This document shows positions 26,853 through 36,929 of a DNA stretch of 41,240 nucleotides, piece after piece (position 1 is the stretch's first letter; each line of letters opens with the position of its first letter). A program made the translations under genes and the position numbers. The DNA comes from Rickettsiales bacterium (GTDB taxonomy: Bacteria > Pseudomonadota > Alphaproteobacteria > Rs-D84). The notes under the pieces are model-generated. The model saw nothing but the letters and a program-made list of their open reading frames with translations, did not search any database and had not been told where the DNA came from. Where the stretch lies: NCBI GenBank assembly GCA_031262525.1, contig JAISHM010000015.1:1-41240 (forward strand), written 5' to 3'.

Positions 26853-27749
26853 TTATTTGTCTGACTGGTCTTTTAATTTTTCAACTTCTTTTAACGCTTC
26901 ATCAAATAAAGCAATTTTAGGCATAACATTAAACCCAGCCAAGTCGCTAAAAAGATTTTGCGTTGATTGAATAATTTTGCATAAATTTTCTATGCGTTTT
27001 TTACATCTTGCGTTAAAGTCATTTTGTTCTTTTTCTATATCGCTGCGTAAAGTATTGAACACTTCTACAATTGCCTCTATACGCAAACGAAATGGACTTC
27101 CCGTAAGATAGTCGTGTAATTCTTGCATTTTATCACTTATTGAAAGATTTTCTGCAACGGCAAGGTCAATTAACTTTTCACGAATAAGATGAGCCAGCGG
27201 AATAGCATAATCAAAATTACATACCCATTCACCATTATGACAAGCAAAACCATTAACACCCTCTGGAAGTTTCTTTGATATAATAATGGCAAACTTTACA
27301 TTATCACTTTTAGATTTGTCATCTTTGAGTTTATTTATCCAGATGTTTTTCCAATCAGTGGTATTTTTAACCTCCCATAAAATCTTACCACAATCATTTC
27401 CGATAGAATTTTTGACAGTATGAAATATATCGGCGCCTTCTACACCTTTCTGTTCAGCTTTAATAATATCATCAGGAAAAGCAGATTTTAATAACTCATT
27501 TGATAAATTTTCCCCGTGCTGACCTTTTTCTTGCGGTGTTATCGGGAAAGCCTTTGTTTTCATGTCTTGCGAGCATTTATAAACTGCATCAAGGCGACTT
27601 TACAACGCGGCTCGTTCTTGTGTAAATTCTTCTTCGGCTTTTTTAAGTTCTTTTTCTATAAGTTCATGAACATCATTATAGATATTTGCTCCGCAGTTTG
27701 GACATACAATGTCGTTTTGGATTTCAGATTTTATCTTTTTATTTGCCAT
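26853..27749 (-). pseudogene. DUF2130 family protein split by an in-frame TAA (27600-27602); central coiled coil apparently shortened
   Basis: N-part MANKKIKSEIQNDIVCPNCGANIYNDVHELIEKELKKAEEEFTQERAAL*, then same-frame SRLDAVYKCSQDMKTKAFPITPQEKGQHGENLSNELLKSAFP...GADIFHTVKN...GKILWEVKNT. Confidence 0.65.
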
Positions 27750-27861
27750 TGCGAAGCCTTTGATTGTATAGATAAATCATACCCCACAATTTCAGAATTA
27801 TCAAGATTTAATGTATTGAAATATGGGGGCGTGAAAACTGCGGTAAAATGCGCGGACGTAT

Positions 27862-28096
27862 TATTGAAATCAATCCAGCGCATATACTTTACTTTCTTTT
27901 ATTTATATTACATTACACTTACATTACATTATATTACTGCTGAAATCAGAATTGAAATCAATCTGAAACCAACTCTGAAATCAATGTTGAATTCAATACT
28001 GGTTAGCGTATGACAAATCGATATTAAATTATAAATATAGTTTGCAATTCTTGGTTTTATCAGTAATTTTATCGGGAATTATATCGGTAATTTTTG
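27862..28096. repeat. Iteron-like short repeats: TGAAATCAAT-type, ATTACA-type, ATCGGTAATT-type
   Basis: CTGAAATCAGAATTGAAATCAATCTGAAACCAACTCTGAAATCAATGTTGAATTCAATA; TTATCAGTAATTTTATCGGGAATTATATCGGTAATTTTT. Confidence 0.65.
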
Positions 28097-28129
28097 GGCA
28101 TGGCAATTCAAATGGCGTTTGTAAAATTA

Positions 28130-28330
28130 TCAATCAATCACAATTGCGTTTTTACCGCCTTGATACAGGAATCGGTCTGCGTCCTTTGTATAAAAACAAA
28201 CTTTTCCATCAATAATCGGCACGGTCTGCCCAGACATCCATTTGGAAAAATCCCCCCAGCGCAACCCTTGAGCCTTTAACAATGCCTTCATCTCAGATTC
28301 TGTGTAATAATTTTTGTCATCAGTTTTCAT
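28130..28330 (-). CDS. Small protein downstream of the metallopeptidase gene
   Basis: MKTDDKNYYTESEMKALLKAQGLRWGDFSKWMSGQTVPIIDGKVCFYTKDADRFLYQGGKNAIVID. Confidence 0.6.
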   Translation of the reverse strand: MKTDDKNYYTESEMKALLKAQGLRWGDFSKWMSGQTVPIIDGKVCFYTKDADRFLYQGGKNAIVID

Positions 28331-28332
28331 AA

Positions 28333-29016
28333 TTATTCCACGTTCCCTATGTTTTCCAATTCTGATTTTAATTTTTCCCAATTTGGTAATTTTGCGCCCA
28401 ACATCGCAAAGAACGCCACAGAATGGTCGCGATGATAATAATGACATAATTCATGCGTGATTACATATTCAATGCAGCGTCGGGGAGCAAAGATTAAATT
28501 TGGATTCAACATAATTATGTCTGGCGATAAAAAACTGCCCCATCGTTTTTTCAAAACACGAATTTTCATTTTTATATCTGGCAAATCATTAAATTTCTGA
28601 CGCACCCGTTTAAGTGCCAGCGCAAATTGTTTTTGCGCCATTGCGGACAACCAATTATCAAGGATTTCTTGATTGCGAGCCTGCTTTTTTGGCAACACAG
28701 AATATACAATCAGGCGTTCTTTTTCTAATTCCACATATTCGCGAACCTGTGGTGTTTTCTTTATAATAATCTGATATTGTTTGCCCAGATAACAAAAAGC
28801 CGCGCCGCTGATACACTCATTACATTTATCTTTATGAAATTGCCCGAAAAATATCAGTTGTTTCGCAATCCATAAATGTTTGCGCCGCACAAAGTCCGCA
28901 ATTTCGTCATCGGTTGCCTGTACCGGCGCATGCGCAACAATGGAACAATCTGGTAAAATATGAATTGCCAGTGTTTTGCGTTTTTCACGAATAGTTTCGT
29001 AATTATAAGTGCTCAT
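28333..29016 (-). CDS. YgjP-like (DUF45/M48-type) metallopeptidase
   Basis: LKKRWGSFLSPDIIMLNPNLIFAPRRCIEYVITHELCHYYHRDHSVAFFAML; HELCH zinc motif. Confidence 0.9.
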   Translation of the reverse strand: MSTYNYETIREKRKTLAIHILPDCSIVAHAPVQATDDEIADFVRRKHLWIAKQLIFFGQFHKDKCNECISGAAFCYLGKQYQIIIKKTPQVREYVELEKERLIVYSVLPKKQARNQEILDNWLSAMAQKQFALALKRVRQKFNDLPDIKMKIRVLKKRWGSFLSPDIIMLNPNLIFAPRRCIEYVITHELCHYYHRDHSVAFFAMLGAKLPNWEKLKSELENIGNVE

Positions 29017-32000
29017 AATTATTGACCGCAATATCCCACGCCGCTTGTTCTATTTTTGCAAATTCGGACGGGTTTATGTCCAATCCTAATTCACTGCGTA
29101 CATAATCATACAAATAATCGTCAATTTCATTTTTGACATTGCGTTCAACATCAATGTTTTTCTGCCAATCAACACGACGATTTGATTGAATGATTTTAAC
29201 AATATCACTGACAATTCCGGCAATTGTAATTTCATCAGACGGAAAATCAGATTTCAGATTTCTAAAAAACGGGTGTGTGATTTTAACACCACGAATTTGT
29301 TCTGGGATATCACTATCCTCATAATTATCAACCGAAGATTGCAATTCTTTCATCTTATCAAATAATGATGCAATGTCTTCTTTTTTTGCGGCACGCAATT
29401 CGTCCAACAATTTATCTATGCGGTCGGAAAAGTTTTGATAAAACTTGGCATCTTGGTTATAACGCTCTTTGATAATTTTCTTTGTCTGGGCGGCAATGGC
29501 CTCCGCCTTGCTGCGCGCGGACATTCCATTTTCAGAATCTTCCACAAATTGATTAAATTCACGCACATCCGACAGGTTGATTTCTTTGGATAATTCCTCA
29601 ACTTTATTCGCAGATACATATTTATCCAAAATCTTATGCAACTGGTCGCGGTATTTGGAAAAGTCAATCACTTCGCCCATCGCCAAACGGGTCGTCTTTT
29701 TAAGTTCCGCAAATTGTTTAATCGCAAGACTGTATTTTTCCAGTTCGCCTGACGAGAACTTATCTTGAAAATCAGGCAACGCCAAACAATTGGAAAATAC
29801 ATTTATAAAGCGATTTACATCATTATAAAATTTGTCGCGTTCCACTTCGTGTTCATCTGCTTTCAGATAATTCAACATTTCATCAGGATTTTTCATACCC
29901 TTGAAAGTGTCGCGCAGGTTGTCATACAGCGCGCGCAATTCATTTACTTTTTCGTCGGTTGAAATCAGCGCGCCATTTATATCATCGGGATTAAAGTTAG
30001 AAAACAATATCATCGCATCTTTCAATGCCTTTGCATTCATTGAATAGTCAACAATTAGACCCGATGTCTTTTTCTGTTTTCCCGCGTCCCCGCCAAAAGT
30101 ACGATTTACACGGGCAATCGCCTGTAATAAATTATGGTCTTTTAATTGTTTCGCTAAATATAAAACCGTATCGCGCGGCGCATCAAAACCGGTCAGTAAT
30201 TTATCCACAACAATCAACAATTCCACACCGCCAGGTTTCTTAAACTGGTCAATAATGGCGGTTTCGCGTTTTTCCAGTTTTCCGTAAAGTCGTTCTTGCT
30301 CTTTCAAATACTTTGCAACCTCGGCTTTCATTTCTGGCAAATTATCGTCATCTGGGTCATCGGTCACGCCAGAGATAATAACCTCACTGCTGACACCACC
30401 TAATAAATCCAGCGCATGCTTACACATAACCGCGGCGTATTTAGACGGCATAACAATCTGCCCCTTTAATCCAGTATTTTGAAAGTTATCAATGTAATGG
30501 TCGTGAATATCCAGCGCAATCATTTCAATGCGTGAATTATTATCCGCCATCATTTTGGAAAGTCGCGCCTTTGCCTCAAAATCTTTTTTCTGTGGCTCGG
30601 TCATTGTCGCTGTTATACGATTGTAAAATTCGTCCAGCATAACCTTGTGCGTGGTCATCGGAATATATCGTGCCTGATAAACCAGCGGTAAAATTGCGCC
30701 ATCTGCCTCGGCCTCGGAAATGGTATATTTATCAATGTATCCGCCCCATTTGACTTCATCTTTTTTCTGCGCTTTCATCAATGGCGTTCCGGTAAATCCG
30801 ATATAGCACGCATTCGGCATCATCGTTTTCATAAATGCGTGCGCTTCGCCCCCTTGGGTGCGGTGTGCTTCATCAACAAGGACAAAAATATCGTCCGATT
30901 TATCAACAAAGGTTGATTTTTTCAACTTTCCGAATTTTTGCACCAGGGTAAATAAAACGTCCAGATTTTTACCTTTGATTTGTTTTTCTAAATCAGTGGA
31001 ATTTTTAACATCGTGAATATTTTTCTTTATGTTGCAAGCGGCAAATGTATCTTTGATTTGTCGTTGCAGGTCGCGCCGGTCGGTTAAAATAATTATGCGC
31101 GGATTCCCCAGTTTTGCGGTCAATTCCCGCACCAACATAACCATGGTCAGGGATTTTCCCGACCCCTGGGTGTGCCAAATTAAACCACCACGGCGGGGTG
31201 TTTCCATAACACGCACCATTGTTTTTTGTATGGCAAAGTATTGCTGATAACGGGCGATTTTTTTAATCCCGCCGTCATAAAATACAAAGCCCTTTATAAT
31301 ATCCAAAATTCGTTCGGGACGCAGCAGATTATAAATCCCGCGTGATTGTTCATTGTCGGAAATCCCCGCAAAGTTATATGGGTTGCGAATTAAATCACGA
31401 CAAATCTGGGCAACAACCACGGGATCGGGATTAAAATCTGGCAAAACGGCATCGGGTTCTTTCCAAACGGAATAATAATCCGGCGGGGTCAGCATTGTTC
31501 CATATTTGAAAGCATGCCCGTTTGTGCCGATTAAAATTTGCGGGAATAAAAAGAATTTCGGTGTCTGCGCGCCTTGCTGGTTGCGCCACATTTGGTCCAG
31601 TGCCTCGCGCACATCAACACTGCCGCGTTTGCATTCAATAACGGCAATGGGCAGACCGTTGATAAATAAAACAATATCCGGTCGGCGGTCGGTTATTTCG
31701 GATATTTCAAATTCTGCGCAAACATAAAAATCATTGTTATTGTTGGCGGGATTTTTGAAATCAATAAAGTTCATTTGCGGGGATTGACGGCGACCGTTTA
31801 TAATCTCGGACACTGCCTTGCCAGCAATTAAATCGGAATAGATATTTTCAGACGCCTTTATAATACCGCCGTCCATATTTGCATTTTCAATTTCAATCAA
31901 TGCATCAATAATGGATTTTTCGGAAATGTTTGGATTGATGCGGGCAATTGATTTAACCGCCAATTCACGCAAGATGTATTGTCCACGACCGGCACGCAGT

Positions 32001-32119
32001 TCATTTACACGGGCGCGTGGAATATATTGATAGCCCAGCGCACACAGTTCGGCAATCGCCGGAATCTGGCTGATTGATGCCTCATCAAAATCAGGAAAGT
32101 CGTTATTTGTCATTATCAT
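29003..32119 (-). CDS. hsdR: Type I restriction enzyme R subunit
   Basis: PDIVLFINGLPIAVIECKRG; WHTQGSGKSLTMVMLVREL; VDEAHRTQGG; IGFTGTPLM; LTGFDAPRDTVLYL. Confidence 0.95.
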   Translation of the reverse strand: MIMTNNDFPDFDEASISQIPAIAELCALGYQYIPRARVNELRAGRGQYILRELAVKSIARINPNISEKSIIDALIEIENANMDGGIIKASENIYSDLIAGKAVSEIINGRRQSPQMNFIDFKNPANNNNDFYVCAEFEISEITDRRPDIVLFINGLPIAVIECKRGSVDVREALDQMWRNQQGAQTPKFFLFPQILIGTNGHAFKYGTMLTPPDYYSVWKEPDAVLPDFNPDPVVVAQICRDLIRNPYNFAGISDNEQSRGIYNLLRPERILDIIKGFVFYDGGIKKIARYQQYFAIQKTMVRVMETPRRGGLIWHTQGSGKSLTMVMLVRELTAKLGNPRIIILTDRRDLQRQIKDTFAACNIKKNIHDVKNSTDLEKQIKGKNLDVLFTLVQKFGKLKKSTFVDKSDDIFVLVDEAHRTQGGEAHAFMKTMMPNACYIGFTGTPLMKAQKKDEVKWGGYIDKYTISEAEADGAILPLVYQARYIPMTTHKVMLDEFYNRITATMTEPQKKDFEAKARLSKMMADNNSRIEMIALDIHDHYIDNFQNTGLKGQIVMPSKYAAVMCKHALDLLGGVSSEVIISGVTDDPDDDNLPEMKAEVAKYLKEQERLYGKLEKRETAIIDQFKKPGGVELLIVVDKLLTGFDAPRDTVLYLAKQLKDHNLLQAIARVNRTFGGDAGKQKKTSGLIVDYSMNAKALKDAMILFSNFNPDDINGALISTDEKVNELRALYDNLRDTFKGMKNPDEMLNYLKADEHEVERDKFYNDVNRFINVFSNCLALPDFQDKFSSGELEKYSLAIKQFAELKKTTRLAMGEVIDFSKYRDQLHKILDKYVSANKVEELSKEINLSDVREFNQFVEDSENGMSARSKAEAIAAQTKKIIKERYNQDAKFYQNFSDRIDKLLDELRAAKKEDIASLFDKMKELQSSVDNYEDSDIPEQIRGVKITHPFFRNLKSDFPSDEITIAGIVSDIVKIIQSNRRVDWQKNIDVERNVKNEIDDYLYDYVRSELGLDINPSEFAKIEQAAWDIAVNNYEHL

Positions 32120-32121
32120 TT

Positions 32122-33420
32122 TTAATTCCCCTTCGCTGGCGAAGGGGTGGCATCGGCGTCAGCCGATGACGGGGTAGTGGTTTTAACCCGTACTTCACCA
32201 GTCAGTAATTTTTGCATTAAACCCGCCTTTTGTTTTTCAATTGCGGTGCGTTGGCGTTCCAGCAAAGCAATCTCGTCATCCGCTGCAACCAGAATATCCG
32301 CAATCGCCGATTGTTCGTCGGTGGTTGCGGGGATAGAAAGATTTAATTTTAATAATTCCGAACGAGATAAATTATAACGAATTGCGCCTTGTGCAAATCT
32401 GTACATTTGTTTCCTAACATATTCGCTACGCAAATAAAAAGATGCGAAAACTGGCGACAAACTATCAAAATTATTTAATCTGAAACCAGTACAAAAACTA
32501 TTTAGATATGTTTTTATATTTGGCTCATAAAGTAATACTGACGATATTCCAACTTCATCTGGTGTTTCCGACGATGTTGTAAAAAACACATCTCCATATT
32601 TTACAGAATTTTGATTTTCATTATCTGAAACATTTACCAATGAAAGTTTATTTGCGTTAATTGTTGGTTCGCTATAAATAGCCATATATGTTATAAACGG
32701 ATTTCCAGCTCCAAAATCATCTTTATTTTTTCCAGTCAATCCATTAAACAATGTCCCAATCTCTCCCAACTTTACGACTTTCCAATCGGTGGTAAAACCG
32801 TGGGGGCGGAGGATTGGCGCGGTCGTACCATCGGCGACAGTCAGCATTTTTTGCATAAGTCCCCGCTTTTGCAATTTCTTTAATTCAATCCGCCGTTTCA
32901 GCAAGCCCAGTGCATTATCCCACTCATCCAACACCCCCGCAATACCTTCCTGCTCTGGCAATGGTGGGAGTAATATATTGATATCTGCCAATTCATCTTT
33001 GGTTATACCTTTTATAGCAAGCCCCTGACTTTTATCTATAATTTCATTTTTATGCTTTTTTATTATAAAAAATAAAAATTTCTTATTTATTAAATTGTTT
33101 GCTTGTAATATTGTTAAATCTTGATTTACTGCAAAGCTTTCTTCTAGAAACACTTGTTTGCCAACAGATACTCTTGTCACTAATATAGTATCATTAGCAT
33201 TCGCTATTTTTGCTGAAGAATTTTTTAACCCTGCCTCTGTTATATAATCACAACCTATAATTTTATCATTTTCTATATATCTGGCAGATAGCCATTTTAT
33301 ATTTCCATTCCAGAAATCTTTATTTTGTTTTGATGGAGTGCCGCCGGAAAACATCGAACATACATCGCCTAACGTTTTTTCTTGCCACCCATCAGGGATA
33401 AAATGAGTTTTATTTAACAT
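32122..33420 (-). CDS. hsdS: Type I restriction enzyme specificity (S) subunit, two target-recognition domains
   Basis: IPDGWQEKTLGDVCSMFSGGTPS...LPPLPEQEGIAGVLDEWD...DWKVVKLGEIG...QSAIADILVAADDEIALLERQ. Confidence 0.93.
   Translation of the reverse strand: MLNKTHFIPDGWQEKTLGDVCSMFSGGTPSKQNKDFWNGNIKWLSARYIENDKIIGCDYITEAGLKNSSAKIANANDTILVTRVSVGKQVFLEESFAVNQDLTILQANNLINKKFLFFIIKKHKNEIIDKSQGLAIKGITKDELADINILLPPLPEQEGIAGVLDEWDNALGLLKRRIELKKLQKRGLMQKMLTVADGTTAPILRPHGFTTDWKVVKLGEIGTLFNGLTGKNKDDFGAGNPFITYMAIYSEPTINANKLSLVNVSDNENQNSVKYGDVFFTTSSETPDEVGISSVLLYEPNIKTYLNSFCTGFRLNNFDSLSPVFASFYLRSEYVRKQMYRFAQGAIRYNLSRSELLKLNLSIPATTDEQSAIADILVAADDEIALLERQRTAIEKQKAGLMQKLLTGEVRVKTTTPSSADADATPSPAKGN
32128..32168. 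repeat. REP-like palindrome pair within the 3' end of hsdS
   Basis: CCCCTTCGC-TG-GCGAAGGGG and CATCGGC-GTCA-GCCGATG. Confidence 0.75.
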
Positions 33421-33932
33421 TTTTTCAACTCCATATATCCCTTTGTTTGCCTGTCAGTCCAATATTCAATTCTGATTTTGTTTAGATTTTTATTATCAAC
33501 TTTAATTTGCGCCCCACCATATTGAACTGGGTTTTTATCTTTGTGTTCACTCTTTGGGTCTGTTCTATAAACGTAAAACAACTTATTTTCATCATAAAAC
33601 CATTTACTGACGATACTTTCACCATGCATTTCATCGCTTAATATAATAACTTTTGTTGAGGAGAATGTTTGTTTAATTTCTACATTTACAGCTTTCTGAC
33701 CTTTTTTGCCCTTGTAGTTATAATGCAACTTGCCTTTCCATTTACCAGAGATATTATATTGGCGAATTATAATGGGCGAAAACCAACGCCATATAAAAAG
33801 GTCAAAGAAAATCCATACAACCGCAACAATCGCCAACACCAGCCCTGTGGCTCTTATATAATTTCCGAAAATAGAAACCGCCGCCCAGAATAAAGTAAGC
33901 AAAATAATAATGATTGAATCTTTTATCACCAC
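33414..33932 (-). CDS. cap15: CBASS effector, Cap15-like (2TM + beta-strand-rich domain)
   Basis: Two N-terminal TM segments, then NISGKWKGKLHYNYKGKKGQKAVNVEIKQTFSSTKVIILSDEMHGESIVSKWFYDENKLFYVYRTDP...; adjacent to a CD-NTase. Confidence 0.75.
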   Translation of the reverse strand: MVIKDSIIIILLTLFWAAVSIFGNYIRATGLVLAIVAVVWIFFDLFIWRWFSPIIIRQYNISGKWKGKLHYNYKGKKGQKAVNVEIKQTFSSTKVIILSDEMHGESIVSKWFYDENKLFYVYRTDPKSEHKDKNPVQYGGAQIKVDNKNLNKIRIEYWTDRQTKGYMELKKC

Positions 33933-34780
33933 AAAACCTCTATCATTTTCTCTGTAAACGCCTTAGCGTCGTCAATCGTCCATTTTTGTATTGAACTAAA
34001 TAATAACTTAATCTCATTTAATTCAACAAAAGAACTTGGATTTGTGCGTAAATATCGGCTCCACGCTTCTACTATGTTGCGCGCCTTGCCAAGGTAATTT
34101 TTCGACGAATCCATAATCAATGAATTATCAACATTATAGACCATGCACTCAATCAAGAACGAAGGAATATCATAATTTAAATCATTCTTTATTCCCTTAA
34201 ATATGCGAACCATCTGTTTATAATACCCGAGAGACATGGCATCTTTTAAATCACTGTTATTTTTATCCTGTAATGGATAATTCAAACTTCTGACTTGGTC
34301 GTTAAAAAAAGACATTATCCCATCACGACTATTGATATATTTATCATCTTTGGCAGGAATAGCTCCCACAACATCTGATTCGTGTTTATAGGATGTTTCT
34401 TTGATTTTAAATGCTTTTTTCCCATTTCTAACTTGGTCACCAAATCGTTCTTTTAATGCTTTTTCCAAATGTTTTCTATGATATTCACAAGATTTTCCGC
34501 CACCCTTATGGTCTGGGCTAATACATTGTTTTGGTGTATCAATTAAAAAATGTCCATCAAACAACACATAAATATCCACATCACTATCAATTCTAACATT
34601 GGTTTTGTTATGATATGAACCTTTCAGTTTAACAACAGGACAATTTAGTTCTGCGGCTTTCCAATCATAATCATCAATCGCCTCTTTAACCATTTCAATA
34701 GAATGGTTTGCTTTTGCTTGTTCTGTATCGGATAAATCTTTTGTAAATCCAATCAGAGAATCATTATCATATTTTAACAT
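33926..34780 (-). CDS. CD-NTase (cGAS/DncV-like nucleotidyltransferase)
   Basis: VVKLKGSYHNKTNVRIDSDVDIYVLF (GS...DxD) and ESDVVGAIPAKD (third acidic residue). Confidence 0.87.
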   Translation of the reverse strand: MLKYDNDSLIGFTKDLSDTEQAKANHSIEMVKEAIDDYDWKAAELNCPVVKLKGSYHNKTNVRIDSDVDIYVLFDGHFLIDTPKQCISPDHKGGGKSCEYHRKHLEKALKERFGDQVRNGKKAFKIKETSYKHESDVVGAIPAKDDKYINSRDGIMSFFNDQVRSLNYPLQDKNNSDLKDAMSLGYYKQMVRIFKGIKNDLNYDIPSFLIECMVYNVDNSLIMDSSKNYLGKARNIVEAWSRYLRTNPSSFVELNEIKLLFSSIQKWTIDDAKAFTEKMIEVLW

Positions 34781-34792
34781 CGTGTAGCCTTT

Positions 34793-36283
34793 TTACTTCA
34801 ACCCCAATTCTGTCAGGTATTTTTTCATTTTTGCGGTGGATTCGGACAGGCGCGCGTCTATATCCGCCAACTCCGCCGCGACCGCCGCCATATCAACGGG
34901 TTCTTCCGCCGTAAAGGTATCAACATAGCGCGGAATATTCAGGTTATAATCATTTTCCGCGATTTCCGCCGACTTTGCCAAATGTGAATACTTTTCAATT
35001 TCCGCCCGTGTGCGGTATGTTTCAACAATTTTATTTATCTGTTCATCCGATAGAGTATTTTGCGCTTTGCCAGGCACAAATTCACGGCTGGCGTCAATAA
35101 ACAGAACATCTTTGCGGTTTTCGTTTGTGCCGCCTGCCTCACGCGACCGGTCAAAAATCAAAATCGCAACAGGTATCCCAACCGTTTGAAATAAATTCGC
35201 CGGCAGACCAATAACTGCGTCCAACAAGTTTTCTTCCACCAGTGCACGTCTAATTGTCCCCTCGCTTGAACCACGGAACAAAACGCCGTGCGGAACAATT
35301 ACCGCAACGCGTCCGCTTTCGTTCTTTGCCGTTTCAACCATGTGCGAGATAAAGGCATAATCGCCCTTGGACTTTGGCGGCATTCCGCGCCAGAACCGGC
35401 GATAAATATCATTATCAAGTTTCGGTTCGCCCCATTTATCCAATGAAAACGGCGGATTTGCGACCACGACATCAAACTTCATCAATTTATCATTTTCAAT
35501 CAATTTCGGGTCGTTTAATGTATCGCCCCATTCAATACGCGCAGAATCTTCACCATGTAAAAACATATTCATTCGCGCCATATTGTAATTTCCACCATTC
35601 TTTTCCTGGCCATACAATGCGTAATTCCGTCCGCCGATTTCTTTTGCCGTCAGCAATAACAGAGAACCCGAACCACAAGTCGGGTCGCAGATTCTGTCCC
35701 CCGCCTTTGCGCCCGCAAGTTTTGCCAGCAATCCCGATACACTTTTCGGCGTGAAAAATTCCCCCGCTTTTTTTCCGCTGTCCGCGCCGAAGCGTTCAAT
35801 CAGATACATATACCCATTGCCCAAAATGTCGTCATCAACATCAGATAAATCAATCTTTGCAAAGTCATTTATCATATCGCGCAACATTTTATTGCGTTGC
35901 GCCGTTTGCCCCAGTTTTTCTGAATTAAAATCGGTTAAAAATATATTATCCAATGTTGGGCTGTTTGCGTCTTCAATCGCATGCAACGCTATATTGATTT
36001 GTTCGCCGATATTATCATCATTTTGATGTGCAAAAATATCATCAAATGCCGCGCCTTCTGGTACACGGAATCGTGCCAATTCCAGTTTGTTTTTTAACCG
36101 CTCTGGCGTGTCGCCGTATTGTTTAATCAATGCCGCTTTTTCTTTTTTATGCTGGTCAGACATATATTTATAAAACAAGAATGGCAAACTGTAATCCTTG
36201 AAATCCGCCGCCGCAACAATCCCGCGTGCAGAATCCGCTGCCGCCCAAAGTGTTTTATTCAATTCGTCTTGTGTTATTGCCAT
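34793..36283 (-). CDS. hsdM: Type I restriction enzyme M subunit (N6-adenine methyltransferase)
   Basis: GEFFTPKSVSGLLAKLAG; ICDPTCGSGSLLL; DVVANPPFSLDKW; GRVAVIVPHGVLFRG. Confidence 0.96.
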   Translation of the reverse strand: MAITQDELNKTLWAAADSARGIVAAADFKDYSLPFLFYKYMSDQHKKEKAALIKQYGDTPERLKNKLELARFRVPEGAAFDDIFAHQNDDNIGEQINIALHAIEDANSPTLDNIFLTDFNSEKLGQTAQRNKMLRDMINDFAKIDLSDVDDDILGNGYMYLIERFGADSGKKAGEFFTPKSVSGLLAKLAGAKAGDRICDPTCGSGSLLLLTAKEIGGRNYALYGQEKNGGNYNMARMNMFLHGEDSARIEWGDTLNDPKLIENDKLMKFDVVVANPPFSLDKWGEPKLDNDIYRRFWRGMPPKSKGDYAFISHMVETAKNESGRVAVIVPHGVLFRGSSEGTIRRALVEENLLDAVIGLPANLFQTVGIPVAILIFDRSREAGGTNENRKDVLFIDASREFVPGKAQNTLSDEQINKIVETYRTRAEIEKYSHLAKSAEIAENDYNLNIPRYVDTFTAEEPVDMAAVAAELADIDARLSESTAKMKKYLTELGLK

Positions 36284-36852
36284 TATGCTACCCCTATATT
36301 TTTTATAATTATATTATCAATTGCCGACATTGTCAGTTCCATCTGCCGATTATGCAATGTTGCCCAATCGTTAAACTCATTCGTCATTGCGACCAGTTTT
36401 TTTTGTAAATCCATCGGCGCGACCACGATTTCCAGTCCGCGCAATTCCGCCCCTGTGATAAATGGCTGAATCGTACCACCAGACATTTGCCGTTTTAACA
36501 TATTTTGTCCGACACTGCTGTTCAGGTACATTGCGATATATTCCGGCAAAATATCAGAGCGATTGATTCTCATTCGTAAAAATGAGGTCGGGACAATTGC
36601 CGCCGGCATATCCGATTTATACACCGCCGCCGCAAACCGTCCGCGCGCCAACAATATAATTTCGCCGTCCGTTAAAATATGCTTTTCGGGATTTTGAATT
36701 ATTATTGCCTTGGTTTCGTCAAAATTGATTTCTCCATTTGTAATGTCTTTGGGCTGAATCAAGGCGACGGTCGCGCCAGTTGTTGGCACTTCCTCCGTCC
36801 GCAAGGAATACCCCGCCCGAATATCTACAAAATCACCAAATTTCAATTTCAT
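36283..36852 (-). CDS. Short HsdS-like protein with a single target-recognition domain
   Basis: FGDFVDIRAGYSLRTEEVPTTGATVALIQPKDITNGEINFDETKAI...GGTIQPFITGAELRGLEIVVAPMDLQKKLVAMTNEFNDW. Confidence 0.75.
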   Translation of the reverse strand: MKLKFGDFVDIRAGYSLRTEEVPTTGATVALIQPKDITNGEINFDETKAIIIQNPEKHILTDGEIILLARGRFAAAVYKSDMPAAIVPTSFLRMRINRSDILPEYIAMYLNSSVGQNMLKRQMSGGTIQPFITGAELRGLEIVVAPMDLQKKLVAMTNEFNDWATLHNRQMELTMSAIDNIIIKNIGVA

Positions 36853-36929
36853 ACGAATCGCCCCGTTAGTTTGTATTCATATATTACATCATAAAGAGAT
36901 AAATGTCAAGGAAATAATTTTGTAGTATT

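Noticed and set aside
27516-28013. Plus-strand 165-aa ORF
   Set aside because: Runs antisense to the DUF2130 gene and through the iteron region; only the tail (INLKPTLKSMLNSIL) is repeat-like, so probably spurious.
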